A stretch of DNA of 64,000 bases from Agrostemma githago (GCA_958450325.1 OY288257.1:32134771-32198770), one strand, 5' to 3'; shown: positions 31,283 through 43,186, counted from the stretch's first letter. Notes: generated by a model from the letters alone, not told the origin. Program-made: numbers and translations.

Positions 31283-33055
31283 ATGGGTATCGATCACTTG
31301 ACTGCTATGCTGCTTGCTTGGTCCCAGTACTTTCGGGACGAAGAGAAGGTCCGGCTAACTCAGATGGGGATAGTCAATTTATTCCCTTTTCAGCGTCTGA
31401 TAGTTGACTCGCATTTTCTGGACGCCTGCCTGTCGTTTTGGGACACCACCCATCACGTGTTTGCATTCCCGAGGGGAGAGATGTGTCCTTTGCCCGAGGA
31501 GATTGCGGCCATAGGCGGCTGGGGTCTTGTTGTTCAGCCCGCTATTCCCCCGTTCTACCCGGATCCGAGGAGGAGATTAAGGGAGTTTTTGGGTTTGTCT
31601 CATGCTGAGGCAAATCGGATGGTGCAGGGAGATACCGTTTCCCTGTTTGACCTGGCCGACAAGTTTATGAACCCACGGGACGTAAGGGCCACCCCTGCTC
31701 ATAGGCGTAGGGCATTCGCCTTTTGCATGCTGCACTGCTATGTCTTCGAAGGGTTGATGGAACTTGACTCATGCATGGGTCAAATTAGGCTGATCGGAGT
31801 GGTTGACCAGATGGAGACTGGTCATAGCCCTGCTTGGCTAGCCACTGGGGAGGTCATCATGGGTCTGGATGCCAGGAGGCTTGACCCGACCCGACGAATG
31901 ATGGGGAGTACCCGTTTCCTGCAGGTATACCTCTCGATTTTATTTATTTATTTTTTTTCACGTTCACGCGAATTTCCTGATTTTCGTAAGTCACTCAGTC
32001 GAGTGGACCTGTCGCTCGATCGAGTGACACTCATACCGGGCTACTGCCTGTTTTTGACAGGCTTACTCGATCGAGTCAGCTGCTGTACTCGATCGAGTTG
32101 GCTGTAGCGGACCACTCAATGGCTTACGGAGCTTGTGTATACTTTTCAGATATGGTTGTCGGAACGGCTGTCAATCATAGAGACTCCTCCGAGCATTCCC
32201 AATTATCGGAGTAGTCAAATTAGCTCAAGGAGGCGAAAGATAAGCTCGTACCATCAAATAACCCGAGCTTACTGGGATGAAGAGCTGGTATTCCACGGAG
32301 GTCCCTTGATCAGGTGGACCGTCGCTTGGTGGTTCCTTTCGAAATTGACCGGACTAGCTAAGAGAGACCAAGCCCGGTACCTGACGATCCTGTCCTTAGA
32401 CTGGACAGTTCACATTTATCCGGACCGTCTCCTAAGGCAGTTCGGTTTGTCTCAGCACATCCCTGAGACTGAAGCCATTATCAGCGTCTCGCTCCAATTG
32501 ACGGACGCTATGTGCGACACCTGGTTGCAACGATGGTTCACTCGTCCTACATGGACTATACCCAGCCCTTGCCAATCCGCTTGGGTGTCACGGGCTTATC
32601 AGAAATGGACTTCTGAGGAGTCCGAGGAAGCTCGAAAGGCCCTGAAGCTTGAGGAGGCCTTTGAATTGGTTCATCGCGAGTCAGCGAAGGACAACAGGGA
32701 CTTTTTCACCGGGGAATATATTCCTGAGGCTACAGTCCGGGGAGAATCGGGTCTTAAGTCACAAACTAAGACTCGATCTAAGGAAGTTGGTTCTAGCAGC
32801 ACTTGAGGGCAGACCGACTTGGAACGACGACTTGGGCCGAGGTTGGCGGTCCGGGACCGACTTGGCCCGCGTGACCGGCTCCCTGAGCCCGTTAGGGCTC
32901 GACTTGGGACTATTGATATGATAGAGGAGTCGGGCTCAAACAATCGAGCCCGAGCTAGAGAAGTTCTCGTGGTGATCCGGGAACGCTCCCCTCCGCGTCG
33001 TCGCCAGTGGACGGCTAAGGAGGCCAAGGACAAGGGGAAGGGCAAGATGCCCTAA
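31283..33055 (+). pseudogene. Antisense plant-mobile-domain-like gene (two exons, one in-frame stop)
   Basis: Exon 1 is 31283-31924 (214 codons). The intron is 31925-32149, with CAG/GTATAC donor and CTTTTCAG/A acceptor and phase 0. Exon 2 starts at 32150. The frame runs through WDTTHHVFAFPRGEMCPLPEEI, a pattern like the W..H.F..P.GEM...LEDV of plant mobile domain (PMD/DUF7745-like) proteins, and on across the junction (FLQ/IWLSERL). A TGA at 32804-32806 interrupts it. The same frame then continues with a basic tail (RERSPPRRRQ, KDKGKGKMP) to 33055, so CGA to TGA is the likely lesion; alternatively the protein really ends at 32806 (432 aa). The frame is otherwise open. Antisense extra ORFs are known in Tat-lineage elements; their role is unknown. 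Confidence 0.65.
31989..32098 (+). repeat. CTCGATCGAGT palindromes inside the intron of the antisense gene
   Basis: Four units: CACTCAGTCGAGTGG, GCTCGATCGAGTGA, TACTCGATCGAGTCA and TACTCGATCGAGTTG. They are the same motif as the LTR clusters, in an unrelated part of the element. Confidence 0.85.
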
Positions 33056-33187
33056 GTGCCGAGTCCTTTAGCTTTATTATTATTTAAGTATTATTATTAT
33101 TTGTTGTGTACCCCTTTTGTTTTGTATTTTTTTTTATTCCTGCATTTTTGTAATTTCCCGAGTTTGTCAGGATTTTTTTTTTGAGTT

Positions 33188-33193
33188 AATAAA
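33188..33193 (+). terminator. Poly(A) signal of the antisense gene
   Basis: AATAAA about 130 bp after the final stop, in AT-rich 3' UTR. Transcription here converges with gag-pol, which ends at 33451 on the other strand. Confidence 0.5.
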
Positions 33194-33450
33194 AGAAGTT
33201 TATTATAAAACCGCTCCTGTCTTTTATTGATTGCATTGGTTGTACCCTTTTGAGGGGTTGCCTACGTATCCGCGATTAGCAGAATCAAACCAAACGTAGT
33301 TCGGGCATAGGAAATTTGCAATCTCGAATTACACCAAGACTATTATTTCAAGATGTTTATGACAGTAGAATAAGTAATTCTAGCTCATTGACTTGCTTTT
33401 TGTAAAAAAAAATGATTTTGATAAAATTTGCTAATGACATTGAGAAATGG

Positions 33451-36400
33451 CTAAGGGTAGTAACGCTTCAGCTGGTCCAGGTTGGTTGGGTTGACAAACT
33501 CATTCCCGTCCAGGTCCGTCAGCATCACTGCTCCCCCTGATAGGATTTTCTTCACCAGATATGGACCAGCCCAATTGGGTTTGAACTTTCCCCTTGGGTC
33601 GACTGGTAGTAGAGCTCGAACAGACTTAAGGACTAGATCGCCCTCCTTAATGTTCCTGGGCCTTACCGTTTTGTTGAAGGCCCGTTGAATCCTCTTCTGG
33701 TAGATTTGGATGTTATTGAGGGCACGAGACCGTCGTTCGTCTAGTAGAACCAGTGAGTCATATAGTGCTCGAACCCAGTCAGCCTCGGGTACTTGGCTTT
33801 CCAGCAAAATTCTGAGGGATGGTACCTCCAGTTCAATTGGTTGGACTGCCTCCATCCCGTAGGTTTTGTAATATGGTGTCGCCCCGGTTGCGGTGCGAAT
33901 TGACGTTCGATATCCCCATAGGGCAAAAGGTATTTTGTCGGGCCAGTCCCGATAATTATCAGCCATCTTTTTGAGTATGGTGACAATTGTTTTATTAGCC
34001 GCCTCTACTGCTCCATTTGTTTGGGGACGGTAAGGCGAGGAAGTATGCCTTTGAATTTTATATTTGGTCAGCAGGGCCGCAGTCTCGGCTTGAAAATGAG
34101 TCCCGTGATCACTGATAAGTTCAGAGGGAATCCCATATCGACATATTATCTTGTTCTGAATGAACTTGGCTACATGCTTGGCATTGAGAATACGATATGA
34201 TTCAGCTTCAACCCATTTGGTGAAATAGTCGATAGCTACCAAAATAAAGCAGTGCCCACCGGTACCAGAGGGATTTATTTTCCCGATTATGTCGATACCC
34301 CATGTTGAGAACGGCCAGGGTGACGTCATGGTATAAAGCAGTGATGACGGCATATGTTGCACATTGCCGAAGATTTGACAATTATGACAATGTTTGACAT
34401 ACGACCGGCAATCGGCTTCCATGGTATTCCAATAATAACCGAGCCTCATGACTTTCCGGACCAGCATGTGGGCATTCATATGTGGGCCGTTTTCGCCATC
34501 ATGTACTTCGGCCATAACCTTTTCAGCCTTATACTTGTCAACACAAAGGAGAAGAGCCCCCTGTGCCATCTTTTTGTACAGTTGATCGTCGTCGGTGCGG
34601 ATGAACTGGGTGGCTAGCCTCCGTAAGGCTTTCTTTGCTCGACCTTCCGACCCGGGAGGATATTCTCCGTTTGTTAGGTATGTTAACACAGCCTGATACC
34701 ATGGTTCGGGATAAGTTACTTCAATGTCTTCTATGTCGCAAATGTATGCTGGCTCGGACCGTCTTTCAACGCAAATTGGCATACTGGTCATGTGGTCGGG
34801 AATATTCAGTAAGGATGCCAATTTTGAGAGTGCATCTGCAAACTGATTCTCTTCCCGGGGTAGGTATATGTACTCTACCTTTTGGAACTGTTTCTCGAGA
34901 TCCCTTACTCGTGCCTGGTAGGCCATGAGATTAGCATTTCGAGTCTTCCATTTTTGGAGTGCTTGATTAATGACCAAGGATGAGTCACCATGTACCCGGA
35001 GATTTGTAATCCCCAGATTGGCGGCGGCTTGTAGCCCGTAAATGCATGCTTCGTATTCTGCCGCATTATTGGTAACATCAAAGTCCAGTTTGATGGAGAC
35101 GGGAGTATGCTCCCCTCTTGGCGAAATTAGGAGGATCCCGACTCCGAACCCTCGAAAATTAGATGCACCATCGAAGTATAAATCCCAAGTTTCAGTATCA
35201 GTATGGAAAATATCTTCGTCTGGGAAGGACTAAGTGTCGGTGTGTCCTTCCTCAGTTACCGGGCTATCGGCGAGAAATTCAGCTACTACTCGACCTTTAA
35301 TAGCCTTTAATGGTACAAACTTTTGGTCGAACTCTGCCAGCATTAAAGTCCATCTAGAGATTCGGCCGTTGAGAACGGGCTTTTCGAAGATGTATTTGAT
35401 GGGGTCCATCTTGGATAGCACATGGACCTCGTAACTGAGCATATAATGTCGGAGTTTCTTGGTGGCCCAGACTAGAGCCAAACACGTCTTTTCGAGCATG
35501 GTATATTTGCACTCATACTCTAAAAACTTCTTGCTGATGTAGTAAATGGCCCTTTCTTCGGAATCAACTGTCTGAGCCAGCATAGCCCCCATGGCTGTCT
35601 CGGTCGTCGTTAGGTATAACGACAGAGGCAAACCGGGTTGAGGTGGCATTAAAAATGGCGGTGCAGACAGAATTTCCTTGATCTTGTCGAAAGCAGTTTG
35701 GCACTTGTCATCCGATAGTACCCGTTCTCCTACTTTCAGTTTCTTGAAAATTGGTTCACACACCATGGTTAGTTTGGAAATGAACCGACTGATGTACTGG
35801 ACTTTCCCGAGGAATCCCCTTATTTCTTTTTCGGTTTTAGGAGGTTGCATCTCGGTAATGGCTTTGATTTTAGCTGGGTCGACTTCGATACCTCGTTGGC
35901 TAACGATATGACCCAGCAATTTGCCTGATGTTACCCCGAAACTGCACTTTTGAGGGTTTAATCTCATGTTTTATTTGCGCAATCGGGTGAAAATTTTTCT
36001 TAGGGCGGTGATGTGACCGTCCCGTTCTTTGGATTTGACGATCATGTCGTCTACATAAACTTCTACCTCTTTATGCATCATGTCGTGTAATAAAGTGGTA
36101 GCAGTCGTTTGATATGTGGCCCCGGCATTAATGAGACCGAAAGGCATGACGGTATAGCAGTAAGTACCCCAAGGTGTGGTGAAGGTAGTCTTACTCATGT
36201 CTTCTTCCGCTATCTTGATTTGATTATACCCGACATACCCGTCCATGAATGATAGAAGGGCATGATCGGCCGTGTTATCCACCAGTATGTCGATGTGTGG
36301 TAACGGAAAATCATCTTTCGGGCTCGCCTTGTTAAGATCCCGAAAATCTACACATACCCGCACCTTACCGTCCTTTTTGGGAACTGGCACGATGTTTGCC

Positions 36401-37675
36401 ACCCAGTCCGGATACTCGGACACTTGTATGAAGCCGGCTTTGAATTGTTTGTCGACTTCTTCTTTTACCTTGAGAGACCACTCGGGCCTCATCCGACGAA
36501 GCTTCTGTTTGACCGGCTTGCACCCGTCTTTGAAAGGTATGTGGTGCTCGGCTATTTCCCGGTCTATCCCCGGCATGTCCTTGTAGGACCATGCGAAGAC
36601 ATCCTTGAACTCTTGGAGGAGGCTTACGAACTGTTGTTTCTCCTCGGGATCTAAGGATAACCCTATCTTAAGTGTCTGAGGCTCTAAGGTTGTTCCCACA
36701 TTTATGGACTCGGTTTCTTCGATCACCGGGTTTCGGGACTCCCTTTGCTCCAGTTGCTCGATCAGATGTGGAGGTAAGGGTACCAGTTCATCTGGTTTCT
36801 CAATGTCATAGCATAAAACATTTTTAAAAGCAGAATTTGAAAGAGACAAGTCGTAAGCAGAACGGTTGTTATTATTGATTGAAAACTTGGAGAACAGCTC
36901 AAAGAGAGCAGCCATCTGATCATTGGTCAGTGGCGGAATAGGTAGGGCATTCGGGACAGACCCCGAAGTGCCAGCAGCAGGAATGATAAAAGGGAGAGGG
37001 GTTACAGGAGTGACTCTAGCACCGACTTCCCTAGACTCGACCTCAGACTCAGACTCAGACTCCGACTCAGACTCGGACTCGGACTCAGGCATGTCTCCCT
37101 CTCCGGTGACCAGCTTGTAGATCCTTCCCTGACTGTCAGTCCACTTGACAGTCTTCCTCCAGGCCCTGTTTCCCGTCTCGGAACCAACATCCGAGATTAG
37201 CTTGGTCGGGTCAAACCTGTTGCTGCGGAGGATCAGGTTGACCAGGTCTTCCTTTGGAGTTGGGGCTATGGTGTCTTCCCCAAATAGTAGCCCTAGAGCG
37301 GGCTCAGCATCTTCGGCTCCGTTGGATTGGATGAGGGCGAACACGTCATCCGGGATGTAGTTGCAGTCCCGAGCCAAGTGGGTCCCGAGCTGCATAGCAT
37401 TGGGTTGGTATAGACCAACCTGGATAGCCCCAAACACCGGTGTGACAAAGTAGTCAGCCAACCGTGGGCTATAAGGGTTCAAGTAGATACCCTTAAAGAT
37501 GTTGCAGGCCTTCTCAATTCCTGCTCGGACAACATTGTCGGGAGTTATGGCATACCCGAGACCAAAGTGAGACTCTTCGTCTTTGAGAACCTCGATGATC
37601 TTCCCAGCTGGAAGATCGGGTCGAGAGGTAGCCCCCGGAAAGTACCCTAGGTTTTGGAGCATCATGTCGATACTC
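33451..37675 (-). pseudogene. pol: Tat/Ogre pol: RT - RNase H - second RNase H - integrase (two in-frame stops)
   Basis: One minus-strand frame covers the whole stretch. It contains an acidic Ser/Glu repeat (37030-37095), an RT with PVPKKDGKVRVCVDFRDLN (about 36340-36395), the catalytic YVDDM at about 36047-36061, RNase H with KFLEYE and TLEKTCLALVWA-type sequence (about 35450-35550), and a second RNase H with WDLYFDGASN (about 35190). Integrase follows, with an HHCC finger (about 34380-34530), WGIDIIGK, SDHGTHF and NGAVEAANK as D,D,E sites and a chromodomain-less C-terminus ending QLKRYYP. TAA at 35971-35973 (family position usually Y) and TAG at 35230-35232 interrupt it. Upstream the frame joins the protease fragment once the solo LTR is discounted. 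The encoded polyprotein would copy and integrate the element; this copy cannot. Confidence 0.9.
37030..37095 (-). repeat. Coding (Ser-Glu)n repeat in pol
   Basis: Hexamer repeats of GACTCA/GACTCG on the plus strand encode alternating S and E, seven to eight times, in a linker before RT. It is probably an unstable low-complexity spacer. Confidence 0.85.
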
Positions 37676-40600
37676 TGTAATCCCCTAGAAATTATAACGG
37701 AATACAGTGGCGGAAACACTGTAGAAGTGGGATTATAACACACTGTAGCTATGTCTTGATTAAACAAAAATGGTAAGTCAATACATAAGCCATAAAATAA
37801 AAAATGGCTACAAAAATAAATAAATAAATAAAATCCATAAAAAGGGTTTTAACAATCCATAATACAGTGATCTGATTAAAACAAGCAGGATCCATAACTG
37901 CTCGCTAGCCCACCCGAAGGAAAACACATATACCTGCCATGTTAAAAACATAACAACCACAATCAGTGGGGAGCAACGCCAACGTTCTCCTAGCCGTATA
38001 ACAGGATTCTAAAACTGTAATTACTATTATAGAAAAATAGTAAAAATGGAAAATAGTAAAACAGCATATTAAAAATAAGCTTTCAGTGAAAAATTTCACG
38101 TAACGAAACAATATAAATAAAATGAGTTTTCCGAAGAAAACATAAAACATTTGCCAACCTGCAAATGAAAATATATCGATAATAATAAAAATATTCAAAA
38201 TGGCGTTATGGATAGGAGTAATGTAGACGGCTAGACTTTCACTAGGAGAATACTAAAAACTAGCTTCGAGAACTTAGTTCAAACAAATCAAACTTCGGTC
38301 TCTAACTAGGCTACTCAACTATAATAGAGCGGCGACTTATAAATGCGTGGCCCTAGTTTAAGACAATGCACACCCCTCCTGGGATTACCTGTCACCCAGT
38401 TCAACTTATGACGGCGACTTACTGCGAGGCCTAAGCTTAAGGTCAAAATGTACACAACTCCCGGGATACCTGTCACCCGGTTCAACAACCAATGTACCGA
38501 TTCCTGATACACTAGCCTTATAGTTGATGGCAAAACCGTAAACCCTAGAATATATTACTCTAACCTCACACTTGTCCTTATTCCATAACTCCAAAACAAA
38601 GCCATTATCGATATTCAAAAGATATAATCAATATAAATAATATGAGGATAAAAGAAGTAAACATTTATATTCTAAAAGAGGAAACTTTCTATTTTAGGAA
38701 ACTTCTATTTTTAGAAACTTTACTAAAAATAGCATTATATCAAAATAGTGAAAATATTAGTTTATACTAATTTGACATTTTAGTAAACGATATAGATTTA
38801 TAAAAACTAGTACTTTCGGCCTTAACGATATTACTTATCAAAGTGAGAGTATTTAGATTTATGAAATTATTGAAAAACCATACAAGTGTTTACAAAATAA
38901 TTAAAAATGTCTTAAACACTTTAGTACTACTAATTAGGGTGTTTCCAAAATTTATAAAACTAAAATTCCCTAATTATTATTAGTTACGACAATACGATTA
39001 TAAATAGGATTTTACGGCAAAAGGTCAAATTAAATCTTTAACGTCTTTTATTTAATTAAACCAATGAATATATTTAGAGTATGTTAAGGGATAATTTAAC
39101 TCTTAAAGTTTCAGATTTAAATATTTTCAAAATTGCTGGAAAAATAATTCTTTTATGTAAGACGAAGAATTTTAACGATAAAGCACAATTTGTCCGAAAA
39201 TCCATAATTATTAATTAAAGACTTTTAATAAATAGTAAAAAAAATTACGTAAAATAGTTAAAACATATTTATGGACATTCTGTCCAGAAAATAAAATTTT
39301 CCAGAATCATAAAACTCGGTTTTTAAAGCGTTTTCCCGTTAATCGTCTAATCTCGACAATAACGATTAATAAAAATAGTAATTACAAAACGATTTAAGTA
39401 TTAATATCCAAAAATTATTATTAAACTTAATAATCATGATTTTCCAGAATATAAATTTTTCAGATTTTTCCAAAATTCCAGATTTAACAAATTCCAACAA
39501 AACCGTCATTTAAACCCGTTTTCACAATTAACGATTTCATTAATAAACTTATCGTTCCTAACATTTTATTAAGGCACTAAAAATCATAAAAATATATATT
39601 AATATGAAATCATCAGAATCACATTTTTTTCCAGATTCAAACCAAAGGCCAGAATTCGAGAATTTAAACAACAAACACGGTTTTAACGATAAACGATGAT
39701 TTAAAGTGATTAATTAATTCATCCACTTAACAATTCCGAAAAATTATGAAAACATTCAGAAAATTCTATTTCACCAGAAAGTTTCACCACGCCAAAAATC
39801 AGATTAAAATAAAATGTTTAGGTACTAGAACTAAAAATCGGCTTTTAATCGTTTTTGTCCGTAAACGGTAATAATTCAATAATCGATATTTAAAATATCA
39901 GAAAAATCCTAAATTATTATAAATCATCAAAAATATCAATTTTACAGAATATAAAAATATATTACATGTTTAGGCCGAATATTATGATTTTACAAATTAA
40001 TATGACGATTTAATCGTTAATCTCGTAAAAGCGATAAAAATACCGAAACATGCAAATTTTCAACTTTTGAAAATTTTCCAGATTTTGTGACATACATATA
40101 TTGTCAAAATAAAATATAAAAATATATACATGCAAATACACAATTAAAATCATGAAATACCGAGTAACATCGACGTTACCTCTACTCCAAGTCTGAATCG
40201 ATAATATATTCCTCGGCTTCGGGATCATTCAAAAATCCTTAACGAAGGGATCGGAGTGACGATTAATTTGGAGATGAAAGTGAGACGATCAAGACTCACT
40301 TTGAGACAAAATTGGGCTAGAAAAGCTGCTGGAAAATCTCAGCCAAGAGAGACAAAGGGAGGAAATGTTTAATTTTTTGTAAAAAGAATGATAAGAAAGT
40401 GGATGGTTTTCTAAAGCATAAATGATAAGTAAATTTTGATGAAAACTATGTCATAATACATGCACAGTTCAGCCAAAATGAGAGAGGAAGGGAGTGTGAA
40501 GAGTTTGTGTTTAAGGCCAAAAATAAATGGGTGAGAAAAAAAAATATCTAAGGCTTAAACATCATAAAATGAAATGTGTAATAAAATGTGTAGTAAGGGG

Positions 40601-41113
40601 TGTGACAAGGGTTGTCACGGTCCAACATGTGAGAAAAGGTTCCAAAATAATTGTAAGTTGATAAAAAGAAGAATCGTAAAATTATTAAAGGTATTTCAAA
40701 GCAATTCAAGTAAACCGCGCGTCCGAAAATAATTAATTATGAAACTTCGTAATAAAATCATTAAATGATAGATTTTCATAAATAAAAATATTTTCTTAGT
40801 TAGAAATATTATATAAACGTATTTGGGCCCTTTTAGAAAAATAAATAACCCAAATTCAAGCTTAAAATGATAGTTCGTATAAAATGAGATTCTTTGTGAA
40901 TTAAATAAATAGTTTGCGAAGAAAATTTAATAAATAGATTTATTAAAGGAAAATAAAATATTTAAAATATTTTAATGAAAATAAATAATATTTGACTCGA
41001 AAATATTATGAAGTTTGAAAATGAAGGATACTGAAGGCAGAAAAAAATCACAGAGTCATGACGGAGTCATAACAGAATAGATAACAACGCCTAGAAAATT
41101 AGCGGGTGTTACA
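37676..41113 (-). mobile_element. Family-X solo LTR (3.4 kb) nested in pol
   Basis: Plus-strand ends TGTAATCCCCTAG...GCGGGTGTTACA, i.e. TGTAACACCCGC...GGGGATTACA in its own sense. It is flanked by perfect TACTC duplications at 37671-37675 and 41114-41118. It is 3,438 bp, AT-rich, with no gene, PBS or PPT, so a solo LTR left by LTR-LTR recombination is the simplest reading. Two ~82-bp repeats lie at 38329-38490. Its 3' ~960 bp match 9121-9996. It separates the protease end from the rest of pol, whose frame is otherwise continuous. Confidence 0.85.
38329..38490 (-). repeat. Two ~82-bp tandem units in the family-X LTR
   Basis: Each unit has 'cggcgactta', a 'ggcc(c)taa/gt' block and 'ggnattacctgtcacccrgttcaac'. 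The same duplication is present in the copy at 9230-9400, so it predates both insertions. Confidence 0.8.
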
Positions 41114-41411
41114 TACTCGTAGTGAAGTAAGGCCTAAAGAGGTACTCTTCTTCGATCATCCCCACAAAATCGAACCCCCAGAGGTCCGTGCGACCCGTGG
41201 CGTTACAGCTAGCCACAGTCATTGGTGTTGCCTCTAAAGTGATGACATCGTTAAGCAGAGGCATCATGATCTTTCGGTGGAGGGTGGAGGACACCGCCAT
41301 GACCGCGTTGATCCAAGGCCTACCTAGGAGCAAGTTGAATGATGAGGTGACATCGATCACCTGGAACTCGAGCTCCTTTTCTATCGGACCGGTTATGATG
41401 GTCAGTTTCAC
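41114..41411 (-). pseudogene. Tat/Ogre protease, C-terminal part
   Basis: Reads MKLTIITGPIEKELEFQVID, then SSFNLLLGRPWINAV, the flap and C-terminal LLGRPW half of an Ogre-type aspartic protease. The preceding gag frame ends at the active-site-like DDGSAM (41408-41425). In relatives about 45 residues (NVCPL... to ...VLGT) stand between DDGSA and the KLTIITGPIEKE-type segment. Here they are missing and the frame shifts, so a deletion has removed part of the enzyme. Its right-hand neighbour is gag; downstream the reading frame is cut by the solo LTR. Confidence 0.75.
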
Positions 41412-43186
41412 ATAGCGGACCCATCATCAACCAGGGTCATACGGAGGTATTTTCCTCGGCAAACCACCGTAATGTAGAGGGCCAGATTGTGGGAGGCCCC
41501 GAATGGCGGTAGGTCGGCTTCGGAGAAAGTGATCGTCGGACCTCCTTCCTTAGCTTTGCCCTTTAGGTGGGGCAGGACCGTGGCTACCATCTCAGCAGGG
41601 GTAACCAAAGAGTCAACCTTAATTTGATCGAGAGCCTTTGTAAGTGCTTTTCGATGTTCTTGAGAACTAACCAGGAGTTGCCATATAGTGAGGTCAACTC
41701 GGGCTTTCTTTAATTGTTTCACGAGAGCCGTCTCAGCAGTTGGCTCTTCAGGGGCGACTTCCGTAATGACGGTTGTCGGGATAGGGGCGTCCCTAGAGCT
41801 AGTGGCTTGGTAGGGACGACCAAGGTGGTAACTGGTTAGGACTCGGGATTTAGTCTTTCGAATCTCCTCGGCGGTGATGGGGACAGCTTCCCTTTTTGCG
41901 AGGTAGACATCATCTTCGTCGTCGAACCATATCCCGTTCACTTGCGGGATAAATGGAGAGATAAGGTGGGAGCAATCAATAACCTCCCCGGTAAAGATGG
42001 CGTGGGAGCTAAAAGGGTTCTCCTTGTTGCTGGGATTATCTCCAGGTAGCGGGATTTTACCGCTTTCAATCAAGTCCTGAATCAAGTGCTTCAGCTTCCA
42101 GCACTTCTCGGTATCATGCCCATTGCCTCGGTGGTACTGGCAATAGGCTTGGGCATTGTAGTTCTTGGAGCGTCGCTCGACCGGAACTTCAGGAGTTGGG
42201 CCTATCGGTTGGATTAGGCCTTTAGAGGATAGCCTTTGTAAGGCATAAGTATAGGTCGTACCTATGTCAGTGAAAACCCGAGGTGGGGTGTTCTTCTTGG
42301 ACGGGGTATCTAGTAGATTCACCGCGTCGAAAATGCTGCGAGTTGCAGCTTGAGGCTTGGTAGTGGAGGAAGAAGCCCCTTGGTAACCCTTAGCAGCGGC
42401 CTTAGTGAGGCCTTCCAATCTTAAGTCATCTTCGATCCTCATACCCATTTCAGTAAGGGTGGTGAAATTGGGTATGACAGCATATCGGAGGTGAACCCGG
42501 TATGATGGGAGGAGGTTCTTGACAAAAGCCTCCACCAAAGTCTTCTCACTGGGCTTATCGACCAGTTTCACGCTCCCGGCCCTCCATCGTTGAAGGTATT
42601 TGGTAAAACCTTCCTTCGGCTCCTGGGCCATAACCTCTAGAGATCTCATTGTGGTTTGGATCTCGGTGTTGTCAGCATAGTTCCGAGCGAACTCGGTGGC
42701 CACATCATCCCAAGTAGAGTATTTCTTTGGGTCTAGCCTGTAGTACCAGGCCCGAGGGTGCTTTTCAAGAGACGCAGCAAAGAGGTTCTTGAACATGGTA
42801 GAGTCCACCCCTTTGATGGCCATGAACTCCTTGAAGGCCCGTACATGTAGTAACGGGTTTTCAGTCCCTTCGAACATGGGCAAACCGGTGAGGTTCAGGT
42901 TTGCAGGCAGCTTGTCACTCAGTGGGTTATACTCACGACTATTCTCCCGATGGATATTATTACTCCCAGTCAAGTGAACTTGTTCCTCTAGTCGGCGTAC
43001 TGGGCTAACTAGATCAGCCAGAGGCCCAATAGTCCCGGCATTTGGAGTCCTGTGCTCCACCGCAGCCAATCGAGTGACGATGGCAACTTGTCCAGCCCTC
43101 ATTTCATTCAGTTGGGCGTCGATGTCGGCTTGTTTGTCGACCATGGCGTCCATAGAGGTTTTCAGATCAGCTAAAGCAGTTTCCAT
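41408..43186 (-). CDS. gag: Tat/Ogre Gag (592 aa) with start of protease
   Basis: ATG at 43186 (METALADLKTSMDAMVDKQ), an N-terminal charged/coiled part, then the plant retrotransposon Gag (PF03732-type) domain around residues 130-275 (FAASLEKHPRAWYYRLDPKK, EGFTKYLQRWR, ALVEAFVKNLL-like). A zinc-knuckle-like CQYHRGNGHDTEKCWKLK lies near residue 350 (about 42081-42140), which is the Ogre-type variant. The C-terminal end reaches the protease DDGSA motif before a stop made by the deletion described for the protease. Gag would form the cytoplasmic virus-like particle. The gag frame itself is open along its length, so particle protein could still be made if transcribed. Confidence 0.85.
   Translation of the reverse strand: METALADLKTSMDAMVDKQADIDAQLNEMRAGQVAIVTRLAAVEHRTPNAGTIGPLADLVSPVRRLEEQVHLTGSNNIHRENSREYNPLSDKLPANLNLTGLPMFEGTENPLLHVRAFKEFMAIKGVDSTMFKNLFAASLEKHPRAWYYRLDPKKYSTWDDVATEFARNYADNTEIQTTMRSLEVMAQEPKEGFTKYLQRWRAGSVKLVDKPSEKTLVEAFVKNLLPSYRVHLRYAVIPNFTTLTEMGMRIEDDLRLEGLTKAAAKGYQGASSSTTKPQAATRSIFDAVNLLDTPSKKNTPPRVFTDIGTTYTYALQRLSSKGLIQPIGPTPEVPVERRSKNYNAQAYCQYHRGNGHDTEKCWKLKHLIQDLIESGKIPLPGDNPSNKENPFSSHAIFTGEVIDCSHLISPFIPQVNGIWFDDEDDVYLAKREAVPITAEEIRKTKSRVLTSYHLGRPYQATSSRDAPIPTTVITEVAPEEPTAETALVKQLKKARVDLTIWQLLVSSQEHRKALTKALDQIKVDSLVTPAEMVATVLPHLKGKAKEGGPTITFSEADLPPFGASHNLALYITVVCRGKYLRMTLVDDGSAM

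Noticed and set aside
31925..32107. Continuation of the antisense protein through 32107 without splicing
   Set aside because: This stretch is palindromic repeat DNA bounded by good GT-AG sites, and the downstream exon resumes in phase 0 with family-like sequence, so it is an intron.
37676..37767. N-terminal extension of pol beginning MFNQDIATVC
   Set aside because: These codons belong to the family-X LTR inserted at 37676; the TACTC duplication marks the junction.
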